Source: Bacteroidales bacterium (GTDB lineage: Bacteria > Bacteroidota > Bacteroidia > Bacteroidales > UBA3824). Taken from it: 64,000 nt of DNA. How positions within the stretch are numbered: position 1 is the first letter of the stretch; each line of letters opens with the position of its first letter. Where the stretch lies: contig JAEDDH010000005.1 of assembly GCA_016293845.1 (NCBI GenBank), positions 62,001 through 126,000 of the forward strand, read 5' to 3'. The translations under genes were made by a program, and so were the position numbers. The notes beneath the pieces are model-generated. The model saw nothing but the letters and a program-made list of their open reading frames with translations, did no database searches and had not been told where the DNA came from. Positions 53,597 through 62,884 of this stretch are shown here, piece by piece.

Positions 53597-54682
53597 TTAC
53601 CCCTCGATATGCTCAAAAAACTGCAACACATCGTCCCAAGTTTTGTAGGGGGATTCGCCGAATTGGAGAAATGCGCCCATAAAGTCTTTGGCACCGTTGT
53701 GGATGCGGTCGTCGATGAGGTAGTCGCCGTAGTTGAGGTTTTTGTGGTGCGATAGTATCAGGCGGCGGAATGCAGGTACGCCGAGCCATTTTTGCACCCA
53801 AAGCATCTTGTCGGTCCACGAAGAGGGGTTTCCCCACGGAGCCGATGATAATATATAGGTATCGTATTTGAGCGAAAGTTGTCGAAACGCCTTAACTGCG
53901 CTCGGCATAGGTTCAAGTCTTGAAAAAAAACCCGGAATATCCCATATACGCCCCTCGTACTGTTTTAGTTCGGCCTCGGTGCATTTGTGGATGCCGTTGT
54001 GATAGTTTACGAGAGTTTCGTCGAGGTCGATATAGAGAATCGGGCGCTGACGGTTGTTGAGTTTGTCGTCGATCCAATGGATAATGGGGATAACCGAGTT
54101 GAGGAGAATCGAATCGTTGAGCCGGTGTTCGCCGTCAAACCAAATGGCATTCATATAGTGGGCAGCAAAAATGTCGTGAGTGTGCACCACGGGGTCTTTG
54201 TCGCCAAAAATTCCGTACACAAGGTTTCGGTGCTCCTCAACGTCGATGTTAGAAAAACTATTCAACATCACCTGTTTAAACTCGTCCACCTCGGTTTGGG
54301 TAATCCAAAATTCAGTTTCGCCATCCTCGCGAGGGTTGAGCCATTTTTGCTTGCCCATACCGTGGAGGGTTTTGAGGGTTTCGCCAATTTGAAACGCGGG
54401 ATTTACCAAAATGCGGTTAAAGCCATAAAGTTGCTCGGTATAAAGTCCACCCATCGAAGTGCCGATAATAAGGTCTGGCTTTTGGGTGTCGCAGATATTG
54501 TGGAGCAGTTCCATCGCTTTGAGCGGACTTACGGGCAAGTCGGGAGAAATCACCTCTGCATTGGGCAGCAGTATGCGAAGGCTCTTGGCAGTTCCGCTCG
54601 CACCCGACGAGGCAAATCCGTGAACATAGAGAATTTTTCGTCCCGACATCATTTCGGGGTATTGAATGTATGTTTCTGACAT
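53597..54682 (-). CDS. Fusion of YqiA-like esterase and HAD (NT5C-like) phosphatase
   Basis: Protein of 361 residues. The N-terminal 200 residues are a YqiA/YcfP-type alpha/beta hydrolase: ILYVHGFASSGASG, nucleophile Ser76 in IIGTSMGGL, an acidic residue in FGDKDPVVH and a His in DGEHRLND. Residues about 215-355 are a HAD-like domain of the NT5C (5'(3')-deoxyribonucleotidase) type, with YIDLDETLVNY (D in place of the usual G), TYILSSAPW and DYLIDDRI. Both parts keep catalytic residues. The two are normally separate proteins; the fusion has no known joint reaction. A start at the internal Met is also possible. Confidence 0.8.
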   Translation of the reverse strand: MSETYIQYPEMMSGRKILYVHGFASSGASGTAKSLRILLPNAEVISPDLPVSPLKAMELLHNICDTQKPDLIIGTSMGGLYTEQLYGFNRILVNPAFQIGETLKTLHGMGKQKWLNPREDGETEFWITQTEVDEFKQVMLNSFSNIDVEEHRNLVYGIFGDKDPVVHTHDIFAAHYMNAIWFDGEHRLNDSILLNSVIPIIHWIDDKLNNRQRPILYIDLDETLVNYHNGIHKCTEAELKQYEGRIWDIPGFFSRLEPMPSAVKAFRQLSLKYDTYILSSAPWGNPSSWTDKMLWVQKWLGVPAFRRLILSHHKNLNYGDYLIDDRIHNGAKDFMGAFLQFGESPYKTWDDVLQFFEHIEG

Positions 54683-54835
54683 ATTGTAACGCGTTTGGTT
54701 TGTGATTGCAAAGGTAGCAAGATTTTTTTATCCGCTTTACGTGATTTTCTTAATCGCCAAAGGAGAGAAAATAATTTTTTTTGTTTTTAATCGGCGAATG
54801 CATATTTTTACGGCGACAAAATTTTTTATGCAATT

Positions 54836-55873
54836 ATGGGAAAACTTATCAAACCCGAACATTACAAACCCATTCTCGATTTGAAACAAACCGAGTTGGG
54901 TATCAAGAGAATCAAGGATTTTTTTGAGAGCAGCCTTTCGGCAGAACTTAAACTTCGCCGTGTTACCGCGCCCCTGTTTGTGTTGAAGGGAACCGGCATC
55001 AACGACGACCTCAACGGCGTGGAGCGTCCTGTAACGTTCCCTATCAAGGATTTTGGCGACCAAAAAGCCGAAGTGGTTCATTCGCTTGCCAAGTGGAAAC
55101 GCCTAACCCTCGCCGACTATAATATCGAGAGCGGCTACGGAATCTACACCGATATGAACGCCATCCGCCCCGATGAGGAACTCGACAACCTCCATTCGCT
55201 CTATGTAGACCAATGGGATTGGGAACGCCATATCGAACCGAAAGACCGTAACATAGATTTTCTAAAAAACATCGTAAAACGCATCTATTCTGTAATGATA
55301 AAAACCGAATACGTTGTGTATGAGATGTTTCCGCAGATTAAACCCTCGCTGCCCGAAGATATTTTCTTTGTAAGCGCCGAGGAATTGTGCAAAAAATATC
55401 CCAACCTTACACCTCACGAGCGTGAAGACGCTATTGCCAAGGAGCACAAGGCTGTGTTTATTATGGGCATCGGCGGCAAACTCTCCGACGGCGAAAAACA
55501 CGACGGCCGCGCTCCCGACTACGACGATTGGAGCACTCCTAACTCCGACGGTTTCAAGGGCTTAAACGGCGACATCCTTGTTTGGAACGAGATTCTCGGA
55601 CGTTCGTTTGAACTTTCGTCGATGGGTGTACGTGTTGACAAAGAGGCACTTATGCGCCAACTTGAAATCGAAGGCAAAAACGAGCGCAAGGAACTCTATT
55701 TCCACAAACGCCTATTGGACGGTACATTGCCCGAATCAATTGGCGGCGGCATCGGACAGAGCCGTCTCTGTATGTTTTTCCTCAAAAAGGCTCACATCGG
55801 CGAAATCCAATCATCGCTTTGGAGCGACGAAATGCGCCAAGAGTGCAAACAGGCTAATATACCGCTGATATAA
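54836..55873 (+). CDS. asnA: Aspartate-ammonia ligase (asparagine synthetase A)
   Basis: Protein of 345 residues of the class II-aminoacyl-tRNA-synthetase-like AsnA, which makes asparagine from aspartate, ammonia and ATP. Seen are FPIKDFGDQKAEVVHSLAKW, DMNAIRPDE, DQWDWE and the C-terminal GGGIGQSRLCMFFLKK ATP site. The length is normal (E. coli 330). A hairpin terminator follows. It stands alone. Confidence 0.96.
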   Translation: MGKLIKPEHYKPILDLKQTELGIKRIKDFFESSLSAELKLRRVTAPLFVLKGTGINDDLNGVERPVTFPIKDFGDQKAEVVHSLAKWKRLTLADYNIESGYGIYTDMNAIRPDEELDNLHSLYVDQWDWERHIEPKDRNIDFLKNIVKRIYSVMIKTEYVVYEMFPQIKPSLPEDIFFVSAEELCKKYPNLTPHEREDAIAKEHKAVFIMGIGGKLSDGEKHDGRAPDYDDWSTPNSDGFKGLNGDILVWNEILGRSFELSSMGVRVDKEALMRQLEIEGKNERKELYFHKRLLDGTLPESIGGGIGQSRLCMFFLKKAHIGEIQSSLWSDEMRQECKQANIPLI

Positions 55874-55893
55874 TACCATTTCTCTATTTAAAG

Positions 55894-55953
55894 CACTTAG
55901 TTAATTGACTATTTGTTACATTTTGTAATATAAGTAATTAACTAAGTGTTTTT
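55894..55953 (+). terminator. Hairpin after asnA
   Basis: CACTTAGTTAATT (55894-55906) pairs perfectly with AATTAACTAAGTG (55936-55948), with an inner TTACA/TGTAA pair, followed by five T. It lies 20 bases after the asnA stop and ends 22 bases before the next ATG. Confidence 0.65.
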
Positions 55954-55975
55954 GTCGTTTTTCTATCCATCGCCA

Positions 55976-58879
55976 ATGAAGCAAATAATTGTGATAATGC
56001 TGCTGATATTGCCGTTTGCAGTGTCGGCACAAACATCTAAAAAACAACGCAAAGCGCTTATAGCAGAAGCATCGAATTATGAGAAACTTGCTGATTATAA
56101 TATAGATACGGTTAATTATCCCGAAGCAGTAAGGCTTGGAACGTTGGCATCTGATCTTTATAAACAAGGTGCGGGCGAAAAAAGTCCCCTATATGCCAAA
56201 TCGGCAGGCAAACTTGCAGAGTATCATTATTATAACGGCAATTATTCCGAAGCCTTCCGTGTAGGCGAATATACCGCGCAACTTTGCAAAACAGTTTACG
56301 GCGCAGAGCACGAAGAGTATTTGAGCGCGATGGAAAACTGCGCCTTGTTTTTATGCGAACTTGGCAAATTTATATCTGCCGCCGACATTCAGTCATATAC
56401 ATTAAAGGAGCGTCAACGGCTCAACTATCGTGGCGACAATTATGTAATGGCTTTGGGAAACCTTGCTTCGTATTATTTTGCATTGGGTAACCATAACGAG
56501 GCGATAAAATTGGTAACTTCGGCTATCGAAGCGGCAAAAAATATCTTGGGCGACGACCATCCATACTATTTTTATTATTTAGAAAATCTTGCCTATTATA
56601 ATTTATTTTCAGGCAATTACACCGAGGCTATCAGGCTCGAAAAATTTGCTTTGGTGTCGATAGGAAAGGTTATGGGCGAAACTCATCCCGACTATGCGCT
56701 TTCGTTGCACAATCTTGCGGGATATTATTACACCATAGGCAACTATCGCGAGGCTGTAAAACTCGAAACCCGCTCCATGCAACTTCGCAAAACTATTTTG
56801 GGCGAACAGCATCCGCATTATGCCATATCGTTAAATACGCTTGCTGGTTTTAAATGCGTGCTTGGTGATACTGCCGAGGCTATTCAATTGGGACTTAAGG
56901 CGTTGCATATTTTTGAAAACAATTTTGGCGACAACCATCCCGACTATTCGGGTGCGTTAATCAACCTTTCGTCGTACTATGCGCAGGCGGGACATTATAA
57001 ATATGCCATTCAACTTGCCACCCGTGCATCTGCCATTGAAAAAAATATTTATGGCGAGCAGCACGCCAATTACGCTGCGGTGTTGGGCAATCTTGCCGAA
57101 TATAATTACAAACTCAAACAATATCCTGAGGCTATTGACCTTGAACATAAGTCGCTGCAAATCAGAAAGAACGTTTGGGGCGAAAACCATCCTGATTATG
57201 CCATATCGCTCAGCAAATTGGCTCAAATCAATCTTTATGCGTGTAATTATGCCAAATCGGCAGATTATTACAGCGAGGCTTACGACCGCCTTAAAGCGTT
57301 TATACTCAAAAACTTTCTGTTGATGACCTATAAAGAGCGTACAGATTTTTGGAATAAATATGCCGAATTTTTTGTGCTCGACCTTCCATACGCCGTTTAT
57401 AAACTTTCGCCCTTGGCAGATTCGCTCTCGATAGGAGGATCTGCAGCTGTATTGGCTTACAATTCGCAAGTTTTTGCCAAAGGATTGCTGCTAAATACCG
57501 AACTCGAAATTCAAAAAATATTACAACAGAGCTCCGACAGCACACTTTTGAGACGTTTTTACAAGATACGTCAAAATCGTGGCTTGCTCGACAACCTTTT
57601 GAAAACCAATATACATGAACGCACAATGAACGCCGATTCGCTTGCCAATTCGATAGAAGCCGAAGAGAGAGCTCTGGTGCTGTCGTCGAGTAATTTGGGC
57701 AACTATACCCACAACCTTTCGATTGATTATAAAGAAATACAAAAACACTTGAAGGATAACGATTTAGCCATAGAATTTGCCGAATGTAAAAACGCTGACA
57801 AAGAGCGTATCTTTATGGCTTTTGTGCTTAAAAAAGGTATGGACACTCCCCAAGTGGTAACGCTTTTTAAACAATCGGATATGTGGAACGTAAAAAAATC
57901 AGAATATTACACCAGTTCCAAACTTTACAACCTTGTGTGGAAACCATTGGAAAAATATCTTCAAGGTGTAAAAAACGTTTATTTTTCGCCTGCAGGACGT
58001 TTTCACAATATCGCTATCGAATATCTTCGCACCGAAAAAGGAACCATTTTTGCCGAACAATACGATGCCTACCGTCTATCGTCAACGCGCGAAATCGCTA
58101 TCGAACAGCAAATTAACCCCGACCGCAAGGCTGCCACATACGGTGGAATTGAATACGATTTTACTAACGAAGATTGGCTAAATCTCATCGACGGTCGCGA
58201 TACTCTTCGAGGTGCTGTGGCAGGATTTCTACCCGGCTCAAAAATAGAATCAGAAACCATTGCCAAATATTTGCGCAATGCCAACTACACTGTTAGCGAG
58301 CAATCGGGTCGCACCGCCACTGAAGATAGTTTCAAAAAACTATCAGGCAGTAGATTAAAGATACTTCACATTGGCACGCACGGTTTCTATAAGTCTGATT
58401 TTGTGGCAGATTTAATACCTTCGTCGTTGATGGCAACTCAGAGTAGCGAAGACCGTTCGCTCACTTACAGCGGATTACTCTTTGCCGGAGCAAATACAGC
58501 TCTCGATCCGTTGAAAAACAGCATTATACCCGAAAGTTTTGACGACGGCATACTCACTGCTCGCGAAATATCGCGTCTTGATTTCAGGGGACTTGATTTG
58601 GTGGTGCTCTCAGCTTGCAAGTCGGGACTTGGCGAAATCACAGGCGAAGGAGTTTTTGGACTTCAACGTGGATTTAAAAAAGCTGGTGCGCAAACCATTG
58701 TGATGAGTCTTTGGGATGTTTCTGACTCAGCCACGCAGCTGCTTATGACCGAGTTTTTCAAAAACCTTACCGCTGGACAATCCAAACGTGCCGCCTTTGT
58801 TTCGGCACAAAACATCACTCGTCAACGCTATCCCGAACCACAAAAGTGGGCAGCGTTTATTATGGTTGATGGATTGTAG
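55976..58879 (+). CDS. Exported TPR-CHAT protease
   Basis: Protein of 967 residues from ATG 55976, with a signal peptide ending in FAVSAQ; an in-frame upstream start at 55946 would hide it. Residues about 30-460 are TPR repeats of the 42-residue kinesin-light-chain type (for example LGNLASYYFALGNHNEAIKL, and repeated HPDYA motifs), then a linker, then a CHAT domain (about 680-965) with catalytic H802 in THG and C881 in SACKSG. CHAT proteins are caspase/gingipain-like cysteine proteases; here it would act outside the cytoplasm. The substrate could be held by the TPRs. It is divergent in function from its neighbours. The downstream gene converges 6 bases away. Confidence 0.87.
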   Translation: MKQIIVIMLLILPFAVSAQTSKKQRKALIAEASNYEKLADYNIDTVNYPEAVRLGTLASDLYKQGAGEKSPLYAKSAGKLAEYHYYNGNYSEAFRVGEYTAQLCKTVYGAEHEEYLSAMENCALFLCELGKFISAADIQSYTLKERQRLNYRGDNYVMALGNLASYYFALGNHNEAIKLVTSAIEAAKNILGDDHPYYFYYLENLAYYNLFSGNYTEAIRLEKFALVSIGKVMGETHPDYALSLHNLAGYYYTIGNYREAVKLETRSMQLRKTILGEQHPHYAISLNTLAGFKCVLGDTAEAIQLGLKALHIFENNFGDNHPDYSGALINLSSYYAQAGHYKYAIQLATRASAIEKNIYGEQHANYAAVLGNLAEYNYKLKQYPEAIDLEHKSLQIRKNVWGENHPDYAISLSKLAQINLYACNYAKSADYYSEAYDRLKAFILKNFLLMTYKERTDFWNKYAEFFVLDLPYAVYKLSPLADSLSIGGSAAVLAYNSQVFAKGLLLNTELEIQKILQQSSDSTLLRRFYKIRQNRGLLDNLLKTNIHERTMNADSLANSIEAEERALVLSSSNLGNYTHNLSIDYKEIQKHLKDNDLAIEFAECKNADKERIFMAFVLKKGMDTPQVVTLFKQSDMWNVKKSEYYTSSKLYNLVWKPLEKYLQGVKNVYFSPAGRFHNIAIEYLRTEKGTIFAEQYDAYRLSSTREIAIEQQINPDRKAATYGGIEYDFTNEDWLNLIDGRDTLRGAVAGFLPGSKIESETIAKYLRNANYTVSEQSGRTATEDSFKKLSGSRLKILHIGTHGFYKSDFVADLIPSSLMATQSSEDRSLTYSGLLFAGANTALDPLKNSIIPESFDDGILTAREISRLDFRGLDLVVLSACKSGLGEITGEGVFGLQRGFKKAGAQTIVMSLWDVSDSATQLLMTEFFKNLTAGQSKRAAFVSAQNITRQRYPEPQKWAAFIMVDGL

Positions 58880-58885
58880 CCTACT

Positions 58886-60031
58886 TTATTTCACATTTAG
58901 GTAGTCGAGAATATCACCCAAAGTGCTGCAAACATATTTTACATCCTCTAAACGCATTTCGTAATATAGCGGAAGCCTCAGGAGAGTATCCTCGTATCTG
59001 TCGCAGTTTCGGAGTGGTGAGCCGGTGTAACGCTCTTTAAAATACGGACTTTTGTGTAATCCCAAGTAGTGAGTTACGGCAAGAATCTGTTTTTCACCGA
59101 GATATTCGGCAATCTTTTTGCGCTCTTTGGTGTTTTTGCACACTATATAAAATATGTGTCCGTTGCCCACAGTTTCTGGCGAATGGTTAGGTAGCGATAT
59201 GTAGCCCTTGTCTTCCAACGGTTTAAGGAGTTTGTAATAGAGATTCCACAGTTTGAGGCGCTTCAACTGAATTTGTCCTGATTTTTCGATTTGGGCATAA
59301 AGAAACGCTGAAATCAATTCCGATGGTAGAAACGAACTACCAATATCAACCCATTGATACTTACTAACTTTGCCACGCGAAAAATCGGCACGGTTAGTTC
59401 CCTTTTCCCAAATAATCTCGGCACGTGAAAAAAGTTTTGGATCGTTGATAGCCAACATTCCGCCCTCGCCCGAAATGATGTTTTTAGTTTCGTGAAACGA
59501 GAAAGTTGCCATTGCGCCGAAACTACCCGCTGGACGCTCTTTGTAGTAAGAATCAAAGGCTTGCGCAGCGTCTTCTATTATAATAAGGTTGTGACGGCGA
59601 GCAATTTCGCAAATATTTTCCATATTGCAGCAGAATCCAGCGTAATGCACTACCACAATCACCTTGGTGCGTGGCGTAATTAGCGATTCTATCTGATTTT
59701 CATCTATATTTGGGTTGTCGTCGCTACTGTCGGCAAAAATGATTTTGGCATTTTGACGAACAAAAGCCAAAGCAGTGGAAACAAATGTGTATGATGGTAT
59801 TATCACCTCGTCGCCTTCGCCCACGCCTGAAAGTATCGCTGCCATTTCGAGAGCGTCGGTGCAACTTGATGTCATTAAGCACTTGCCAAAACCGTACTTG
59901 TCTTCAAAAAAACGTTGGCATTTTTGGGTAAAAGCACCGTTGCCCGAAATTTTGCCGCTTTTGACAGCCTCGCGGATATATTTAATTTCGTTGCCGCAAA
60001 GAAACGGCTTGTTGTAAGGAATCGGTTCCAT
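58886..60031 (-). CDS. rffA: dTDP-4-amino-4,6-dideoxygalactose transaminase (WecE/RffA type)
   Basis: PLP-dependent DegT/DnrJ/EryC1 aminotransferase of 381 residues. IPYNKPFLCGNEIKYI, SSCTDALEMAA, VHYAGFCCNMENI, IEDAAQAFDS and FSFHETKN with PLP Lys183 are closely like E. coli WecE/RffA, which makes dTDP-D-Fuc4N from dTDP-4-keto-6-deoxyglucose for enterobacterial common antigen. In Bacteroidetes it would serve a surface glycan. No other glycan-locus genes are adjacent except the YfhO-like gene, transcribed divergently from 60100. Confidence 0.9.
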   Translation of the reverse strand: MEPIPYNKPFLCGNEIKYIREAVKSGKISGNGAFTQKCQRFFEDKYGFGKCLMTSSCTDALEMAAILSGVGEGDEVIIPSYTFVSTALAFVRQNAKIIFADSSDDNPNIDENQIESLITPRTKVIVVVHYAGFCCNMENICEIARRHNLIIIEDAAQAFDSYYKERPAGSFGAMATFSFHETKNIISGEGGMLAINDPKLFSRAEIIWEKGTNRADFSRGKVSKYQWVDIGSSFLPSELISAFLYAQIEKSGQIQLKRLKLWNLYYKLLKPLEDKGYISLPNHSPETVGNGHIFYIVCKNTKERKKIAEYLGEKQILAVTHYLGLHKSPYFKERYTGSPLRNCDRYEDTLLRLPLYYEMRLEDVKYVCSTLGDILDYLNVK

Positions 60032-60099
60032 ATTTTTTGTTCTAAAAAAATTTTATAATTTTACGTGCTCAATTTCTATAACTCAAACCAAGCATAATT

Positions 60100-62757
60100 G
60101 TGATAGCAAATATAAAAAAATTTATAGTAAGACACCCGATAATTGCGGTGATTTTTTTGGTGGTATTGGCGGGATTGCTGTCGATGTACGGCTTTTTCTC
60201 TGGCGAATACCTTTTTTATTTTACAGGATTGGCAGATGATTCTTGCTGTTTGCAGATGGTAGGAGCCATTCAGTCAGAGCGTTATGCTAATGAAGGAATC
60301 TCCACCGCATATTCGTTTACTGCTGGTATGGGCGACGGTTTAGGCAGCGGATCTTTTAACGTTGAGCCTATTTCCTATGTGCTTGGTTGGGTAAGGCAGT
60401 TTGTGTATCTTTTTTTGCCTGTTGACGCAGGAGCAAGTTCGGTAGAGAATTTCTACTATCAGTTTTTTACTTCGTTTTTGGGTACTGCGTTGTTTACATT
60501 CTTGTGGCTCAGAACTTTAAATATTAGTAAATACGCCTCTACAATTGGTTCGCTTTTGATGGCATTTTCGGGAAGCATAGTGGTGCTTTCTATTTGGCGT
60601 ATCGAATCTTTTGGATTCAGTATGGCATTCTATCTGTTTGCCTTTGAGCAACTTTTGGTAAAACGCCGACCATATTTCTTCCCATTTGCAGTACTTCGGT
60701 TTGCAGGTTCGCCATATTTCTTGTATTTGGCATCGCTATTTTTGGCTATCTATATGATTTTTAGGTTTGTGGTGATGAAGGCAAACTTTAAAACCATATT
60801 CCGCACCTGCCTGTGGATATTTGTGCTTGGCTTGTTGGGTATGGCTGTGGCGTTGCCCGATTTAATCAACAGCTTGATAGTTAGTCTCAACACTCCAAGG
60901 TATGCAGGTGGAGTGGGCTTTGAAACCACAGCTCCGTCAAACCTTTTGGTAGAAAAAACTATGGGTATCACCACCATTCTCAGGCTTTTTGCAAATGATA
61001 TTCCTGGTTGCGACTTTTCAATAGGCGAGTGGAACAATTTTCTTGAAGCACCTGCAATTTATTCTGGCTTAATTACTTTGTTGCTTTTGCCGCAAATTTT
61101 TCAATATCTCAATCGCCGCAAACAAATTGCATACGGCTGTTTTATAGCGTTTTGGGCTGCTGTACTGATTTTTCCGCCTCTTCGCCGTGCCATCGTGCTC
61201 TATGCCGGCGACTATTACCGCTACGGAATCGACTTTTTTATAACCTTTGCAATGATATTTGTGGCTGCGCAGTCTTTATCACTTATCGAAAACCTCAAAC
61301 GCGTAAATGTGCCAGTGCTTGCAGGATCGCTTGTGGTTTGTGTAATAGCACTTTACGGAGCAGCCAATAGCGATTTGATGGTAAATAGTCCCACATACAA
61401 AGCAAATGTGGTTTATTTTGCAATCGCGTTTTTGGTGATTCACGCCGGAGTGCTGATGTGGAGCGCAAACACATCTAATAGGCAAATGTTTAAGATTGTG
61501 CAGGTTGTACTTGTTTTAATAGAGGTTTCGTTTATCACATATTCGAGTTTCGACGGACGCGACACTGTTTCAAAACTTGAGTTTGACCTTAATCGTAATG
61601 GCATTTACGATGGTACCGAAAAGATTGTAGCCAAACTTAAACAGACCGATACTACGAAGTTCTATCGTATGGAAAAAGATTACAAGTCTTCGCGTCAGAT
61701 ACACTCAAATCTCAATGAGGCAAATGCAATTGGATATTTCGGCACCAAGAATTACAGTTCGTTTAACCAACCTTATTATGTAAAATTTCTCAGCAACACA
61801 GGACACATTGCTCCTCATATCGAATCTGAAACACGTTGGATTTCGGGTATTGGTCGCGATCCGCTTTGTCTGTCGTTTGCTGGCATTAAGTACTATCTTA
61901 CTAAAACTGATACACTTATGGCTCATATTCCCATCTGTCAGCCATACGACACTGTAAACGGCATACACGTTTTTAAAATTGACAAATGTCTGCCGCTTGG
62001 ATTTACTGTTGACCGTTATATTAAATCTTCTGATTTTAAGAAACTTATCAAATTTCGTATCGATAATAATTCTATAGAAAGCGCATCGGTTACACTCGAT
62101 TATATGGGCGTTCCACCTGCGCAGAAGTTCGATGTTGTTGAGCGTTTGCGCAAACTTATCGGTAGAGAATACTCCGATGCCGATAGCCTCTATATGGCTA
62201 TTCGCGATGCGTCTCCAGGTGTGGCTTGGATGATGTTGGCCCAGAATATCTATCACACATCCATCAATAGTTTTATGGCAAACGAGGCACTTTTGGCATC
62301 ATTTGTTTATGAAGACGACTCAGAAATCGACACCACGTACTTTACACGCCTTGATATCAGCAATACAGATGTGATAGTTCCAGTGGAACAATTCACCACA
62401 CCTATGTTTGATTCTTTGTATAATTATGCCAATAGCGAACATCTTGAAATTTCTGAGTTTAAACAGGATAATATAAAGGGAAACTTGAATGTTAGCAAAG
62501 ACAAATTCCTCGTTCTTACTATCCCTTACGATCAGAACTGGACGCTTACACTTGACGGCACTGATAAGAAACTAAAACTATGTGACTATGGTTTTTCAGG
62601 TTTAGAGATTCCTGCTGGAAATCACACCGTGGAATTAAAATATCAGAACCAAACCTCGCTGCGTTTCAACTCTTTAAAAAGAGGTCTTGCTGTTTTGATG
62701 TGGGTGTTTGTTATTGGTTTGATAGTATATCGAAAGAAGAAAGGTATACCGTTGTAA
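60100..62757 (+). CDS. YfhO-family membrane protein
   Basis: Inner-membrane protein of 885 residues, starting with GTG at 60100; at least ten membrane helices lie in the first 480 residues, followed by a large extracytoplasmic part (about 490-850) and a last membrane helix (ALLVLMWVFVIGLIVY-like, near the end). YfhO-type proteins are GT-C-like glycosyltransferases that add sugars to lipid carriers or teichoic acids in Firmicutes, and occur widely in Bacteroidetes. With the aminotransferase next door it may serve a surface glycan. No other glycosyl motif is visible. Confidence 0.85.
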   Translation: MIANIKKFIVRHPIIAVIFLVVLAGLLSMYGFFSGEYLFYFTGLADDSCCLQMVGAIQSERYANEGISTAYSFTAGMGDGLGSGSFNVEPISYVLGWVRQFVYLFLPVDAGASSVENFYYQFFTSFLGTALFTFLWLRTLNISKYASTIGSLLMAFSGSIVVLSIWRIESFGFSMAFYLFAFEQLLVKRRPYFFPFAVLRFAGSPYFLYLASLFLAIYMIFRFVVMKANFKTIFRTCLWIFVLGLLGMAVALPDLINSLIVSLNTPRYAGGVGFETTAPSNLLVEKTMGITTILRLFANDIPGCDFSIGEWNNFLEAPAIYSGLITLLLLPQIFQYLNRRKQIAYGCFIAFWAAVLIFPPLRRAIVLYAGDYYRYGIDFFITFAMIFVAAQSLSLIENLKRVNVPVLAGSLVVCVIALYGAANSDLMVNSPTYKANVVYFAIAFLVIHAGVLMWSANTSNRQMFKIVQVVLVLIEVSFITYSSFDGRDTVSKLEFDLNRNGIYDGTEKIVAKLKQTDTTKFYRMEKDYKSSRQIHSNLNEANAIGYFGTKNYSSFNQPYYVKFLSNTGHIAPHIESETRWISGIGRDPLCLSFAGIKYYLTKTDTLMAHIPICQPYDTVNGIHVFKIDKCLPLGFTVDRYIKSSDFKKLIKFRIDNNSIESASVTLDYMGVPPAQKFDVVERLRKLIGREYSDADSLYMAIRDASPGVAWMMLAQNIYHTSINSFMANEALLASFVYEDDSEIDTTYFTRLDISNTDVIVPVEQFTTPMFDSLYNYANSEHLEISEFKQDNIKGNLNVSKDKFLVLTIPYDQNWTLTLDGTDKKLKLCDYGFSGLEIPAGNHTVELKYQNQTSLRFNSLKRGLAVLMWVFVIGLIVYRKKKGIPL

Positions 62758-62805
62758 AATATTTTTAGGTCTTAACCAAATCTTAATAAAAATATATCCA
62801 CACTA

Positions 62806-62840
62806 TTTGTAACACTTATTAAAAAAAACTTTTAACTTTG
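62806..62840 (+). promoter_or_regulatory. Possible leuS promoter
   Basis: TTTG (62806-62809) and TAACTTTG (62833-62840) are separated by 23 bases, slightly longer than the usual 19-20, so a weaker match. The ATG is 44 bases beyond the -7 box. Confidence 0.45.
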
Positions 62841-62884
62841 CCGAAATTAACAAATAAATTAGTTGTAACAGATTTTAAACTACA

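Noticed and set aside
55946..55975. In-frame start at 55946 for the CHAT gene
   Set aside because: It would place ten residues before the signal peptide and lies within the hairpin that ends asnA; ATG 55976 gives a clean signal peptide.
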